The notes below the pieces were generated by a model. That model did not search any database and was not told the origin of the DNA. It was given only the letters and a program-made list of their open reading frames with translations. 59,514 nt of DNA, taken from positions 1 through 59,514 of the forward strand of contig JAKFYD010000033.1 of NCBI GenBank assembly GCA_021731025.1. The letters run 5' to 3'. Source of the stretch: Pseudobdellovibrionaceae bacterium. Its GTDB lineage: Bacteria > Bdellovibrionota > Bdellovibrionia > Bdellovibrionales > Bdellovibrionaceae. The position numbers and the translations under genes were made by a program. The first letter of the stretch is position 1. The number at the start of each line of letters is the position of its first letter. This document shows, in pieces, positions 34,904 through 43,809 of this stretch.

Positions 34904-36257
34904 ATTTTTTTTCATTATTTTAACAACTTTAGTTCTAGCAGCGATTGGCATCAACTTAGTTCATGTTAAATTTTTTAAAAGTCAGAGACTCAAACTCATT
35001 GATCAACAAATCGCGGAGAGCTCAAATATTTTGACTGCATCAAATGATTTTCAAAAATCAGTAAATAACCCTGCTCTGATCGAAGATGCTATTTCCAGAG
35101 TTCTCAAAGGAAACAGGATTGGTAAAGTGTTTGTGCTGAGGGATCGAAAATCCAGTATTCTTTATCAAAGCTTTAACGTGAACCAATTGGAAACCAACCT
35201 CCCTATAGAACCTGAATGGGTTACCGTTGAGACCAACACCGAATTTGTGAGGTTAAGAAATATTCTGTTAAAGGGTTCGCATCCCCGCGTTCTCCAAGTG
35301 GGGCTCGTATTGAATCGGAACTTCATTGATTGGGAGATCATCGACAACCGCGTCGTCAACTATGTCGTTGGTATTGTGGTCGCCTTGTTTCTAGCTTCAG
35401 TTCTTTTGACACTTTTACTTTTAGCGCCTTTGCGACATTTAATTAAACACCTAAGAAGCGCAACCTCGAATCTGACCAACCTGAAAGATGTCGAGCAGCT
35501 CCCTAAACGTTTGACAAGGTATACGCACGGATTTTGGGCAAGATCAGATGAGTTCTCTAGCCTGCTGAGTACTGTTCAAAAGTTAATTGATAGGATTAAT
35601 CTTAATTACAAATTAACCAGATCATGGACACTTCAAATGGCTCACGAACTTAAAACTCCGTTAGCCATCATTCGTGCAGAAACGGAATCCAAGAGCAAAG
35701 CTCAGCTTTTACCTAAGCAGTATTCGAATGACGTCATCAAAGAGATTCAGCAAATGTCTGATATCATCAGCCAGTTTCTAGATTGGGCTGAACTCGAGAA
35801 TTCAAATTTACAAAGAGACCTTCACGCACTTCGAGCTAAGTCGGTCATCAAGACCGTCACCACACGACTTGATAAAATCAGTCCTGGCCGAATCAAACTC
35901 AATCTCAATTCAGATTTTTCTGTATTTGCAAACCCAGGACATTTGGATCAACTCGTTTCAAATTTGATTGTGAATGCTCTTAAATTCTCGCCACCCTCTT
36001 CGCCTGTGGAGGTTTCATTGTCAGGCACAAGCTTGACCATCGCCGACCACGGGCTAGGGATACCTCACGAAGTAATCGAACGCTTAGGAGAACCGTTTAA
36101 TGTGGGTTCATTCGAGAAAGAGGGTTTGACAGGAAGTGGATTAGGTTTAGCTTGGGTGTCCACCGTTGCGAAACTGTACCAATGGAGATTCGAAATTTCT
36201 GCCAAAAGTGATGGCACTTCCGTCCACATCGATTTCCCAAATACCGAAGAAATATAA
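34893..36257 (+). CDS. Membrane sensor histidine kinase, partner of the OmpR-type regulator
   Basis: 454 residues from a TTG start overlapping the regulator gene, with AGGA upstream. It has membrane helix 1 (about 4-20), a periplasmic domain of about 135 residues, helix 2 (about 155-180), a HAMP-like linker, an H-box (MAHELKTPLAIIR) and HATPase motifs NLIVNALKFS, IADHGLGIP and GSGLGLAW. It is adjacent to a secreted metallopeptidase gene 38 bases downstream, suggesting envelope sensing (inference). Confidence 0.92.
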   Translation: MRNRFFFIILTTLVLAAIGINLVHVKFFKSQRLKLIDQQIAESSNILTASNDFQKSVNNPALIEDAISRVLKGNRIGKVFVLRDRKSSILYQSFNVNQLETNLPIEPEWVTVETNTEFVRLRNILLKGSHPRVLQVGLVLNRNFIDWEIIDNRVVNYVVGIVVALFLASVLLTLLLLAPLRHLIKHLRSATSNLTNLKDVEQLPKRLTRYTHGFWARSDEFSSLLSTVQKLIDRINLNYKLTRSWTLQMAHELKTPLAIIRAETESKSKAQLLPKQYSNDVIKEIQQMSDIISQFLDWAELENSNLQRDLHALRAKSVIKTVTTRLDKISPGRIKLNLNSDFSVFANPGHLDQLVSNLIVNALKFSPPSSPVEVSLSGTSLTIADHGLGIPHEVIERLGEPFNVGSFEKEGLTGSGLGLAWVSTVAKLYQWRFEISAKSDGTSVHIDFPNTEEI

Positions 36258-36295
36258 AAAGATTTAACTGACTAAAAATTAGTGACGGAGATTTA

Positions 36296-38131
36296 ATGGC
36301 TCGAAAAAACATTTTTGATTATACCGTCAGACTTCTTGCTTTGAGCTTTATCATTTCTAATGGGCTCAGTTGCACTTCTATTCCAATCAAAGAGGAATCA
36401 ACTCATCTTAAAGTATTCTCATCTGATTATCTGCATCCAACATCAAGCCAACCTCTATGCAAATCCTTACTGGATTCATATTGCACTTATCTTTATTCGC
36501 CTGATGTCTTGGGAAATCTGGAAATTCGCAGATCTCAGAACTCAACAAAAGTTTTACAAGGCGATACGCAAAACCAATTCTCTCAGGTATTTTTCACCTA
36601 CAGCCAGGCCAAATTGCGAAATCAGTCTTTCTTGCCAAAAGATCTTTATCGAGTTCTCAACAGACACAATTACTTCAGAAAGCTTGAAATGTTTTTAAAA
36701 AGAAAACCAGTCGAGAGCATGTCACTGAGCGACCGCCTCGAAGTTGAACAAGTTGATTACGAACTGGGAATGCTTTGGTCAGCTGCGGTTAATGAAACAA
36801 TTATACTACGTATGAATAGAAAATATCCTGGTCTTCATAGAATTTCAAAGAAGCTAATGCCACTTGAGCTATCTTTAGTCGAGCGCAGAACACGAAGAAA
36901 TTTGATTTCTGAAATCTCTGCCGCTGTCTGGAGCGGAAGCGAAAACTGGAAAAAAGTTGAATTAACATTTTCAGGCCTGCGCCAAAGCTATCTAAATCTC
37001 ATTGCCAAGCTTGATATACCTGATGAAATAAGAACCAATTGGGAAAATCGAATCAAAGAAGTTCGTCTTGTCCTTCCTGGCTCATTACCAGCAATTTCGA
37101 ACGAGGAATGCTCGACCACCAAAGTGAATGCCTACTACTACACATATTTGAACATTATCACAGTTTGCGCAGGCGACTTTAACAGCGAGGATATTCTGCA
37201 AACCCTAGCCCATGAGATGGGTCATGTTTTAGATGTCGATCGATCCAACTACCTTTTTCAATCACAGTCCCAGTTGGGGCTTGAACTCAAAGCTCTTCGG
37301 CATAATGTATGTAGTCCCGAGAAAATCTCCTGCGAACAGTGGCAGCAATTTAATACAAAATTCAGCAATTTATTGGAGTCCTTGAATGAATTCACTCCCG
37401 CGCTGCCAGAGTTTCAGAGATGTCTTAAGCGTCGGCCCACAAGTAAAACAATCAAAGACGAAGATATCAGACGTATTGCTTCGGTCTTGTCCAACGATCG
37501 CATTTCTTCTTTAGCAGGTAATGACCGATTTCTTAGAATCACGAAACAAAAAATACCGATGTTCAACGGGAAACAACAAAAGAATCCAAATTATCTAAAT
37601 CCATGCAGTTATTATTTATGGAGTCAGGAAGAAGAACCAGTTGATGATGAAATTACAACGCTAATGGTCTTCACTGCAGCTTATCGCTGTTCCAATGAGC
37701 CTCCTGATAAAAAACTGAGAGCTTCTATTGAGACTGCAAGAAATATGACCGTCAAAATTTTTGAAAAAACATTAAAGCTTGAAGGAGAATTTTCAAGCAG
37801 AAATGAACTCGAGAGTGAAGGCTTTTCTTCTTCGCCGACAGAACGGTTTGCCGACGTTATCGGAGCCTACGCGATGAGCGAATACTTATCCCAACTCCCA
37901 AGCATTTGGGAAAGACGTAATCGATTTCTGGCTGGGGCTTCCTGGCTTTGTGAAAAACCGTCCTTAGCAAGTCTTTATCCCGTTGAAAGCTCCATTGAAA
38001 AAGAATTTGTTTTTGATTCTCATACCGAAGGAGATCAACGGCGAAAAGAACTTTTCACCACTCCGATTCGAAACATTATCGCCTGCGAAAAGGACTTCCA
38101 GTTCCGAGAATGCTCATTGCCGTTAAAGTGA
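36296..38131 (+). CDS. Secreted zinc-metallopeptidase candidate, large
   Basis: 611 residues with a hydrophobic N-terminus ending LSC, possibly a lipoprotein signal, and GGAG before the ATG. A clear zinc site AHEMGHVLD lies at about 305-313 (H306, E307, H310). A downstream TERFADVIGAYAM (E516, D520) supplies a likely third ligand, as in gluzincins. Many cysteines are scattered. The family is otherwise unfamiliar. It follows a two-component pair and is probably co-regulated. The length exceeds typical M48-type enzymes. It may act on envelope or prey-derived substrates, but nothing in the sequence proves this. Confidence 0.7.
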   Translation: MARKNIFDYTVRLLALSFIISNGLSCTSIPIKEESTHLKVFSSDYLHPTSSQPLCKSLLDSYCTYLYSPDVLGNLEIRRSQNSTKVLQGDTQNQFSQVFFTYSQAKLRNQSFLPKDLYRVLNRHNYFRKLEMFLKRKPVESMSLSDRLEVEQVDYELGMLWSAAVNETIILRMNRKYPGLHRISKKLMPLELSLVERRTRRNLISEISAAVWSGSENWKKVELTFSGLRQSYLNLIAKLDIPDEIRTNWENRIKEVRLVLPGSLPAISNEECSTTKVNAYYYTYLNIITVCAGDFNSEDILQTLAHEMGHVLDVDRSNYLFQSQSQLGLELKALRHNVCSPEKISCEQWQQFNTKFSNLLESLNEFTPALPEFQRCLKRRPTSKTIKDEDIRRIASVLSNDRISSLAGNDRFLRITKQKIPMFNGKQQKNPNYLNPCSYYLWSQEEEPVDDEITTLMVFTAAYRCSNEPPDKKLRASIETARNMTVKIFEKTLKLEGEFSSRNELESEGFSSSPTERFADVIGAYAMSEYLSQLPSIWERRNRFLAGASWLCEKPSLASLYPVESSIEKEFVFDSHTEGDQRRKELFTTPIRNIIACEKDFQFRECSLPLK

Positions 38132-38213
38132 AATGTATTTATTATATGCAATAGGTGTCTGGTTTAAAGAAACTTACAGGTGACTTTTTGATCTTGTTCA
38201 GCTACTAAAGGCT

Positions 38214-38591
38214 ATGCCGTCTTCACCGAACCACCAGCCCACTGGCCTTCAATTCCACAGTCATGTGTACTTCACAGAAGATTCCAAACAACAGGCCTTA
38301 GAGCTGCGAGAGAAACTTATTCAAGATCTAAAAAGTAAACTTAATTATCTCGGGCCCCTTAATGACCGAAAAGTAGGACCACATCCCCTACCCATGTTTG
38401 AATTTCATTTTGGTTTGGAATCACTATCTGAAATTATTGTATGGCTGATGGAAGGACGGAACGGACTTAATGTTCTTATTCACCAAATGACAGGCGACGA
38501 TCCTAAAGATCATTACCAAGGCGCCCTCTGGCTGGGGCAGAGTCTTCCACTGGATGACTCAAAGCTTGATCCCTCGCCTTCGCGGAACTGA
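38214..38591 (+). CDS. DOPA 4,5-dioxygenase family protein
   Basis: 125 residues matching the small DOPA-dioxygenase family: LQFHSHVYFTED at the start, VGPHPLPMFEFHFG, WLMEGRNGLNVLIHQMTGDD and DHYQGALWLGQSLPLD. His residues in FHSHVYF and GPHP are the expected metal or catalytic positions. The family opens catechol rings in some fungi, but bacterial members have unknown substrates. It stands alone. Confidence 0.82.
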   Translation: MPSSPNHQPTGLQFHSHVYFTEDSKQQALELREKLIQDLKSKLNYLGPLNDRKVGPHPLPMFEFHFGLESLSEIIVWLMEGRNGLNVLIHQMTGDDPKDHYQGALWLGQSLPLDDSKLDPSPSRN

Positions 38592-38723
38592 ATTATTTTA
38601 ACGACGAAATTAGTTCTGATAAGGACCCAAAGATAAATTGAATCAATTCAGCTAAATCCGACTGTTGTTGATATCGAACCGCTAAAGACTATCTGCCGCT
38701 TAACTGGTTTTGTCCGCACACTA

Positions 38724-39086
38724 TTATTTCTTAATTTCTGATTCTAACTCGGGATATTCACAGGGAAGCTCGTAAAATTTTACTATGGTGTGGTTGCGCG
38801 CGTTTACCTCAACGCCGTATTTGCAAATTGCAACTCCATGCCACATACTTTTAAAAGTCACTTCATACTTATTAAGCTCGATCGGTTCATATATAGATTT
38901 AACAAAATTAACACCAATGATATTACCCACACCGTCTTCCGCACCAAGAATAGAGTAAATCTGTTTTGACTCTAAGATCTTTGTAATTTGAATTGCTCTA
39001 ATCTGACTAACGGTGTGAGTTGTCATCTGAGAAATTGCTGTAGAACAAATTGACATCAAAACAAAAAGCGTCACGAAATTTTTCAT
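38724..39086 (-). CDS. Small secreted hypothetical protein
   Basis: 120 residues with a signal peptide (MKNFVTLFVLMSICSTAIS|Q) and GAGGAT before the ATG. The mature part has two cysteines (AICKYG, LPCEYP) that could form a disulfide, and strand-rich stretches. I recognise no family. A minus-oriented terminator upstream of it isolates it from the relic region at 39283. Confidence 0.65.
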   Translation of the reverse strand: MKNFVTLFVLMSICSTAISQMTTHTVSQIRAIQITKILESKQIYSILGAEDGVGNIIGVNFVKSIYEPIELNKYEVTFKSMWHGVAICKYGVEVNARNHTIVKFYELPCEYPELESEIKK

Positions 39087-39213
39087 TAAATCCTCTAAAA
39101 ATTATTATGCATTATAAATTCAGTTCAAATTACCTATTGCAAACCCATAGCCAAGGTTTACCAGCAATTTTGAAGTGATACGATCCTACAGAAATGATCA
39201 GAATAAAAATAAA

Positions 39214-39239
39214 AAATCCTGCTTTTTGTAGCAGGATTT
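39214..39239 (-). terminator. Rho-independent terminator (minus orientation)
   Basis: AAATCCTGCT pairs with AGCAGGATTT (10 bp, six-base loop). On the minus strand the hairpin is followed by TTTTTTATTTTTA, a strong U tract. It lies 44 bases past the stop of the minus-strand relic at 39283, marking a once-functional 3' end. Confidence 0.8.
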
Positions 39240-39282
39240 CTGTTTTCAATTTGAATTTGGTTTTAAGATTTTTATTATCGGC

Positions 39283-39399
39283 TTAAATTTCAATTCTTCC
39301 GTAAGTGACCACTTGGCAAGAATCAATTTTCGCATCGACAAGAACTTGTCCAGTTGATACTGTTCCAAGAAAGGTTTTGACGCTTGTTGCTTGGCCCTT
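39283..39399 (-). pseudogene. C-terminal relic of a minus-strand gene
   Basis: An open minus frame of 38 codons without a start reads KGQATSVKTFLGTVSTGQ... and ends VVTYGRIEI. It is bounded upstream by an in-frame TGA (39400-39402) and followed by a good terminator at 39214-39239. The beta-rich end and proper terminator suggest the last part of a destroyed gene. The family is not recognisable from this piece. Confidence 0.4.
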
Positions 39400-39664
39400 T
39401 CAAGCATCGAAAGGAGAAATTATCTATCAATACACCGGAAGACTTGAAAAGCATGGAAGTTCAAAAAAACACTCTTTGGCAATTATGACACTGTTACCAA
39501 ATTGTTCTTCAGACCCTCATGCACATAAAGTTGCTGAAGAATCATTTTTAATAACAGGTCCGGCCTGGCAACCTGCATGGCCAGGCGTGGGTCATGCGCT
39601 TATTCTATGGTCACCTTTCGAAAAGCAGACAACGTCAATTGAACAAATTGGAGAGATGGGCTAA
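39305..39664 (+). pseudogene. Truncated cupin-like protein, probably a gene fragment
   Basis: A 119-residue plus frame. Its first 36 codons lie antisense to the relic above and are unlikely to be native. From about 39413 it reads GEIIYQYTGRLEKHG and then PNCSSDPHAHKVAEESFLIT, an exact H-x-H-x3-E-x6-G cupin motif 1. Motif 2 with the fourth metal ligand is not seen. It looks like a cupin fragment joined to foreign sequence near 39400-39410. An AAGGAG precedes the cupin part, but no start codon follows it. Confidence 0.4.
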
Positions 39665-39698
39665 AAGCAATCGCGTTGGCCTATGGAAATCCGAGAAT

Positions 39699-39719
39699 CC
39701 ACTGCCGCCATGGCAGTGG
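39699..39719. repeat. Short intergenic palindrome, ACTGCCATG family, copy 1
   Basis: CCACTGCC and GGCAGTGG pair around a five-base loop. The minus-strand core CACTGCCATGG also appears at 47081 and 53636. It lies just past the 3' end of the aldo/keto reductase gene and could also act as a weak terminator. Confidence 0.45.
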
Positions 39720-39751
39720 CGAAAAAGAGATTCTGCTTAATTTTTTTAAAC

Positions 39752-41131
39752 TCATCGCCCCGTAAAAACCCGACTGCACATTCTTTGTTGACCACCGCGA
39801 TCGACAGTATAAAGCGCATTGAGATCAGAAGCAGTTAGCTTCTTCGATAAAGGTAAAGAGTCAATTGTTCTTCGCACTTGCTCGATCGTAATTGGCCCCA
39901 CCGTCAAAAAATCTGTTCTCACATGAGCCAAAGCATAAGCATTCAGAACCTGATCTACAGTGTAATTCGTTTTGTAAGTTTGGTTGAACCATCGAGTGTA
40001 GCCTTGAGCGCGATGGAATCTTTCCTCGTTCTCCGGTGTGAAAATAGAGTGGTAAACATTTTTCCAGTATGCATCACCCGCTTCGTATTTTTTCTTTGCA
40101 TCAGCTTTGGCATTTTCCCAGGAAGGATTTGGTTTATCTAAAATGCTAAAGCCTCCCAATGGTGAGTATGGATTCATCAGCATTCCTTTTTGGAAATTGG
40201 GATTCATCATATCTTCGTGAGTTACTTGAATACCTCGGGCATGAATCGATTGTTTTCCCATTTCGAATAAAGAAAAATAAGGGCTGTTGAATATAGGGCG
40301 CGCCAAACGAGAATTACTTTGACTGATTCGCAGAGATTCATTCACTCGCTCGTCCGTCCAATTCGACCAACCCAACATCACAAACTTTCCCGAGCACTCC
40401 ATGCAGCTCAGGGCTTTCATGATTTCTTCTACAGGAGTTTGTTTTCGCTCAACCACATTAAAGTTTAATGAATCGAAATCATCTCGATGCATCAGATAGA
40501 TAAGCTCAACATTTTTTAAATTATTTAAAGTATGAGCAATTTCTTCGGAGACTCTCTGGCGGATTAATTCTTTTGATCCATACAACCGACTGGCATAACT
40601 GCCCGGAGGAACATTCTTCAATGGTTGGCCTGGTCTTCCATCTTCCAATATGTCTTGTCTTTTTAATTCGCTGATCAGTTCCTTGGAATGAGGACCGCCT
40701 TCGAGAGTTTTGGAATAGAAAAGATCAAAAGGAAATCCACCCTTCGAAATCACGTAGATTTTGCGATCAGGGTTTAAATTTTTATCGACATAAAAGTCAT
40801 CAGACTTCAGCATTTCGTTGCGACTTTCAATCCACTTTCCAATAAGATGCTCGACTCCTCCGACATAAATCGGTGAAGTGTCTATGACGTTGATTCCTCG
40901 CTTTAAGGCTTCATCAAGGACTGCGAAAACTTGAGCTTGCGTAGGCTCGGGCTGCCCTTGCTGGACCCAATCGGCCTGCACGAGGTGATCTGTACCCATA
41001 ATTAATCTTGAAAGTTTTCTGACATTTCCACGCTGATCGCGAACATCAACATATTGCATTTCCCCAAAGGCCATCGAGGCTAAGAAGACTATGACCAATA
41101 GAAATACATTTCTAAAATCAGATAGAGTCAA
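39752..41131 (-). CDS. Sec-exported aldo/keto reductase
   Basis: 459 residues from a TTG with AGGAG six bases upstream. The N-terminus (FRNVFLLVIVFLASMAFGE) is a signal peptide. The AKR barrel follows, with catalytic Asp and Tyr in NVIDTSPIYVGG, Lys in ISKGGFP and His in LMHRDDFD. It is longer than usual (about 330) because of insertions near 125-175 and 315-370. AKRs use cytosolic NADPH, so an exported form is odd. It may be anchored or may act with another cofactor source. Confidence 0.82.
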   Translation of the reverse strand: MTLSDFRNVFLLVIVFLASMAFGEMQYVDVRDQRGNVRKLSRLIMGTDHLVQADWVQQGQPEPTQAQVFAVLDEALKRGINVIDTSPIYVGGVEHLIGKWIESRNEMLKSDDFYVDKNLNPDRKIYVISKGGFPFDLFYSKTLEGGPHSKELISELKRQDILEDGRPGQPLKNVPPGSYASRLYGSKELIRQRVSEEIAHTLNNLKNVELIYLMHRDDFDSLNFNVVERKQTPVEEIMKALSCMECSGKFVMLGWSNWTDERVNESLRISQSNSRLARPIFNSPYFSLFEMGKQSIHARGIQVTHEDMMNPNFQKGMLMNPYSPLGGFSILDKPNPSWENAKADAKKKYEAGDAYWKNVYHSIFTPENEERFHRAQGYTRWFNQTYKTNYTVDQVLNAYALAHVRTDFLTVGPITIEQVRRTIDSLPLSKKLTASDLNALYTVDRGGQQRMCSRVFTGR

Positions 41132-41333
41132 AGGAGTCTCCTGTCCACCAGATTCAGTGCAGTTTCAAGACCAATTCCCTGCAATTAAAGTCATTTTAAT
41201 CAGGTGATGCTGCTAAACTATTTTTCACTTTACAAATTTTGTCCCAAGTTAAATTTAATTGAGTTTAACAGTTCTACCTGCGATTTAAATGGGTATTAAT
41301 GCATTTAATGAATGCGAATTTGCAAAGGGTCGC

Positions 41334-41642
41334 TTACTTGTGAAATTTTAAAATTGCATCCAGTAAGCCAGGGAACTTTTTATCTACTTCATCTTTGCGA
41401 AGTGTATTGATAACCGAAACGCCTTTTTTTTCAGAGCGTATAAGTCCATTTTCTCGCAAAGTTTTATGATGAAATGAAATCGTTGAAGGCGACATGCCTT
41501 CCGCACAGGACTTCGAGCAACTCATTTCATCGCAAGTCATAAGCTTCATCACAATGCTCCGGCGAATAGGATCTGAAAGCGCGTAGAGAATGCCATCCAT
41601 CGTGAGATCTTTAGTTGAGGGGTGTGAAAACATTCTAGCCAT
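41334..41642 (-). CDS. ArsR-family transcriptional regulator
   Basis: 102 residues forming a winged helix (ILYALSDPIRRSIVMKLM, MSPSTISFHHKTLRENGLI). Between the helices, CDEMSCSKSC carries three cysteines that could be a metal or redox/electrophile sensor. It is divergent from an Old Yellow Enzyme gene with a dyad between them, so it probably represses that gene and itself and is released by reactive compounds. Confidence 0.88.
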   Translation of the reverse strand: MARMFSHPSTKDLTMDGILYALSDPIRRSIVMKLMTCDEMSCSKSCAEGMSPSTISFHHKTLRENGLIRSEKKGVSVINTLRKDEVDKKFPGLLDAILKFHK

Positions 41643-41688
41643 AAGCTATTCTAGTCTATTAATCCTGCAAAATAAAGCTCATAATGCA

Positions 41689-41719
41689 ATATTTCAATAC
41701 TTCAATAATCTTGAAATAT
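41689..41719. promoter_or_regulatory. Candidate ArsR operator
   Basis: ATATTTCAA (41689-41697) and TTGAAATAT (41711-41719) form a perfect 9-bp inverted repeat with a 13-base spacer in the divergent region between the ArsR and Old Yellow Enzyme genes. Additional TATAT words nearby could be -10 elements. Position and symmetry suggest the regulator's binding site. Confidence 0.55.
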
Positions 41720-41765
41720 AGAAGTATATGCGCTATATTGCTTTAAATTCTTAGAAAGGTCTTTT

Positions 41766-42821
41766 ATGACAGAAGTTCTTTTTCAGCCCCTTCAATTGGG
41801 CGATATTAAAATACCAAATCGTATCATTATGTCTCCTCTGACTCGACAACGATCCGGAGCAACCAGAACTCCTAATGAAATGATGCGCGAATATTACGAG
41901 CAGCGCTCTGGTGCTGGACTTATCATTACTGAAGCGACTTGCATTGATCCCATGGGCGTCGGTTATAAAGACACTCCGGGCATTTGGAATGATGAGCAAG
42001 TTCTGGGATGGAAAAAAATTACTGAAGCCGTTCATAAAAAGGGCGGTCAGATTTTTTTACAACTTTGGCATGTGGGCCGCGTTTCCGATCCATCTTTTCT
42101 TAATGGCCAAACACCAGTTGCCCCAAGCGCTATCGCGCCTAAAGGTCATGTGAGTTTGCTGCGTCCCCAACGCCCTTTCGTAACACCAAGGGCTCTCGAA
42201 ACAAAAGAAGTTCAAGAGATTGTGCAGCTCTATAAAAAAGGAGCAGAGAACGCCAAACGCGCAGGCTTTGATGGTGTTGAACTTCATGCAGCGAATGGAT
42301 ATCTCATTGATCAATTTCTTCAAACAAAAACAAATAAAAGAACTGACCAGTACGGCGGTCCTGTTGAGAATCGCGCTCGATTCTTACTTGAAATAGCCGA
42401 CGCTGCAATCGAAGTCTGGGGCGCTGGTCGTGTCGGAGTTCACCTTGCACCCGCTTCAGATTCTCACGATATGGGTGATGACAATCCTAAAGAGACTTTT
42501 GGATATGTGGCCCGAGAACTCGGTCGACGAAAAATTGCTTTTATTTTTACCCGAGAAGGCCAACGCGAGGGTTATCTCACTCCCCACATTAAAAAAGAAT
42601 TTGGTGGACCAGTGATCGCGAATCAAGGTTTGGATCCAGATCAAGCCGCAGCTCTCGTTGCTAAAGGCGAAGTCGACGCTGTTTCTTGGGGTAAATACTT
42701 TATTTCAAATCCCGATCTGCCTGAACGAATTCGATTAGGTAAATCCTTGACGCCATTTAATCCCGAAACATTTTATACTGAAGGGCCGCAGGGTTACATT
42801 GATTACCCGAAAGCAACTTGA
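41766..42821 (+). CDS. Old Yellow Enzyme-family alkene reductase (NemA-like)
   Basis: 351 residues with AAAGG six bases before the ATG. The FMN-dependent TIM barrel reads FQPLQLGDIKIPNRIIMSPL near the start, QLWHVGRVSDP, the substrate-binding pair in GVELHAANGYLIDQFLQ and NRARFLLEI. It reduces activated double bonds or nitro esters with NAD(P)H. Divergent control by a Cys-containing ArsR protein parallels electrophile-induced nemA systems. Confidence 0.94.
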   Translation: MTEVLFQPLQLGDIKIPNRIIMSPLTRQRSGATRTPNEMMREYYEQRSGAGLIITEATCIDPMGVGYKDTPGIWNDEQVLGWKKITEAVHKKGGQIFLQLWHVGRVSDPSFLNGQTPVAPSAIAPKGHVSLLRPQRPFVTPRALETKEVQEIVQLYKKGAENAKRAGFDGVELHAANGYLIDQFLQTKTNKRTDQYGGPVENRARFLLEIADAAIEVWGAGRVGVHLAPASDSHDMGDDNPKETFGYVARELGRRKIAFIFTREGQREGYLTPHIKKEFGGPVIANQGLDPDQAAALVAKGEVDAVSWGKYFISNPDLPERIRLGKSLTPFNPETFYTEGPQGYIDYPKAT

Positions 42822-42862
42822 TTTTTATAGCACTACGAAATAACGAATGCTAACTTGGGCCC

Positions 42863-43396
42863 ATGGTTTTTTCATATAAAAAGATTGTTGAATTAGATTG
42901 TAAGTTCATGCTCTGGATCGCTCGCCATCGTCGACCCCCATTTATTTTATTTTTTAAACTGATGACCTACTCTGCTGTCGGCCGAGTCTGGTTTATTCTT
43001 GGGCTAATACTTTCTTTAGCAAATCAATTCGGCTATCAGTTGATTGAAAATCAAAGTGTTTTCCTTCGCGCTTTATTTGCGCCCTTGATGGCTTGGATTA
43101 TTGGTCAATTTATTAAAAAGCATTTTAAGAGAGAACGCCCTTTCCAATGTATCCCCGATTACACGTCTTTGGTTCGAGCTCCTCAAAATGATTCCTTTCC
43201 TTCGCTTCATGCAAGCTCAACCGCTTCGTTCTTTATCGCCCTGTTGTTATTGCATCATCCTTGGGCCTATGGCGTTGGAGTTTGGGCTTTACTTGCTTCC
43301 TTTTCGAGGCTGTACCTTGGAGTTCATTTTTTAAGTGATGTCTTGTCGGGCGTACTCTTAGGTGTTTTGTGCGGCTGTTTAATAGCTATAAATTGA
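42863..43396 (+). CDS. PAP2-family membrane phosphatase
   Basis: 177 residues with about four to five membrane helices. All three PAP2 motifs are present: KHFKRERPF (K-x6-RP), SFPSLHAS (PSGH-like, with L for G) and SRLYLGVHFLSDV (SR-x5-H-x3-D). It likely dephosphorylates a lipid phosphate such as undecaprenyl pyrophosphate or phosphatidate in the membrane. It lies about 40 bases after the reductase gene. Confidence 0.9.
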   Translation: MVFSYKKIVELDCKFMLWIARHRRPPFILFFKLMTYSAVGRVWFILGLILSLANQFGYQLIENQSVFLRALFAPLMAWIIGQFIKKHFKRERPFQCIPDYTSLVRAPQNDSFPSLHASSTASFFIALLLLHHPWAYGVGVWALLASFSRLYLGVHFLSDVLSGVLLGVLCGCLIAIN

Positions 43397-43419
43397 AAAC
43401 AGTCGCACAAAAATAAATA

Positions 43420-43809
43420 TCAATTCGATTCCTGTTGCGAAAGAACAGAGATCACTTTGAAGCTCTTTTCTTTCCCACTCGGTACTGGCCATTGAATAAT
43501 CTGCCCCACCCGCAAACCAATCAGTGCTGAACCCACTGGAGCCAAAATCGAAATCTTATTTTCTTCAATATTGGCTTCATGGGGATAAACAAGAATAGCT
43601 ATAGTCTCTTTGCCGGTCTCTAAATCCTGAAAGCAAACTTTAGAGTTCATAGAGACAACATCTTTTGGCAATTCTTCATCGGATACGACCACAGCGCGAC
43701 CAAGTTCTTCTTCCAAGAGCTCAGTCGTCTCAGAATTTCTGGAATTAATTAGTGAAGTCAGTTTTTGAAAATCGGCTTGAGTTAAAACTAAATGATTTGA
43801 GTTTTCCAT
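43420..43809 (-). CDS. Rnk-like GreA/GreB C-terminal family protein
   Basis: 129 residues from the ATG at 43809 with AGGAG upstream. The N-terminal helix pair (LTQADFQKLTSLIN) is short and lacks the GreA coiled coil with catalytic acidic tip. The C-terminal FKBP-like domain has VVSMNSKVCFQDLETGKE, ISILAPVGSALIGLRVGQ and IQWPVPSG. It fits Rnk, which binds RNA polymerase and competes with Gre factors. Confidence 0.88.
   Translation of the reverse strand: MENSNHLVLTQADFQKLTSLINSRNSETTELLEEELGRAVVVSDEELPKDVVSMNSKVCFQDLETGKETIAILVYPHEANIEENKISILAPVGSALIGLRVGQIIQWPVPSGKEKSFKVISVLSQQESN

Noticed and set aside
43369-43408. Inverted repeat (GTGCGGCTGTTT / AAACAGTCGCAC) at the end of the PAP2 gene as a terminator
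   Set aside because: The loop is 16 bases and neither strand has a U tract after the stem.
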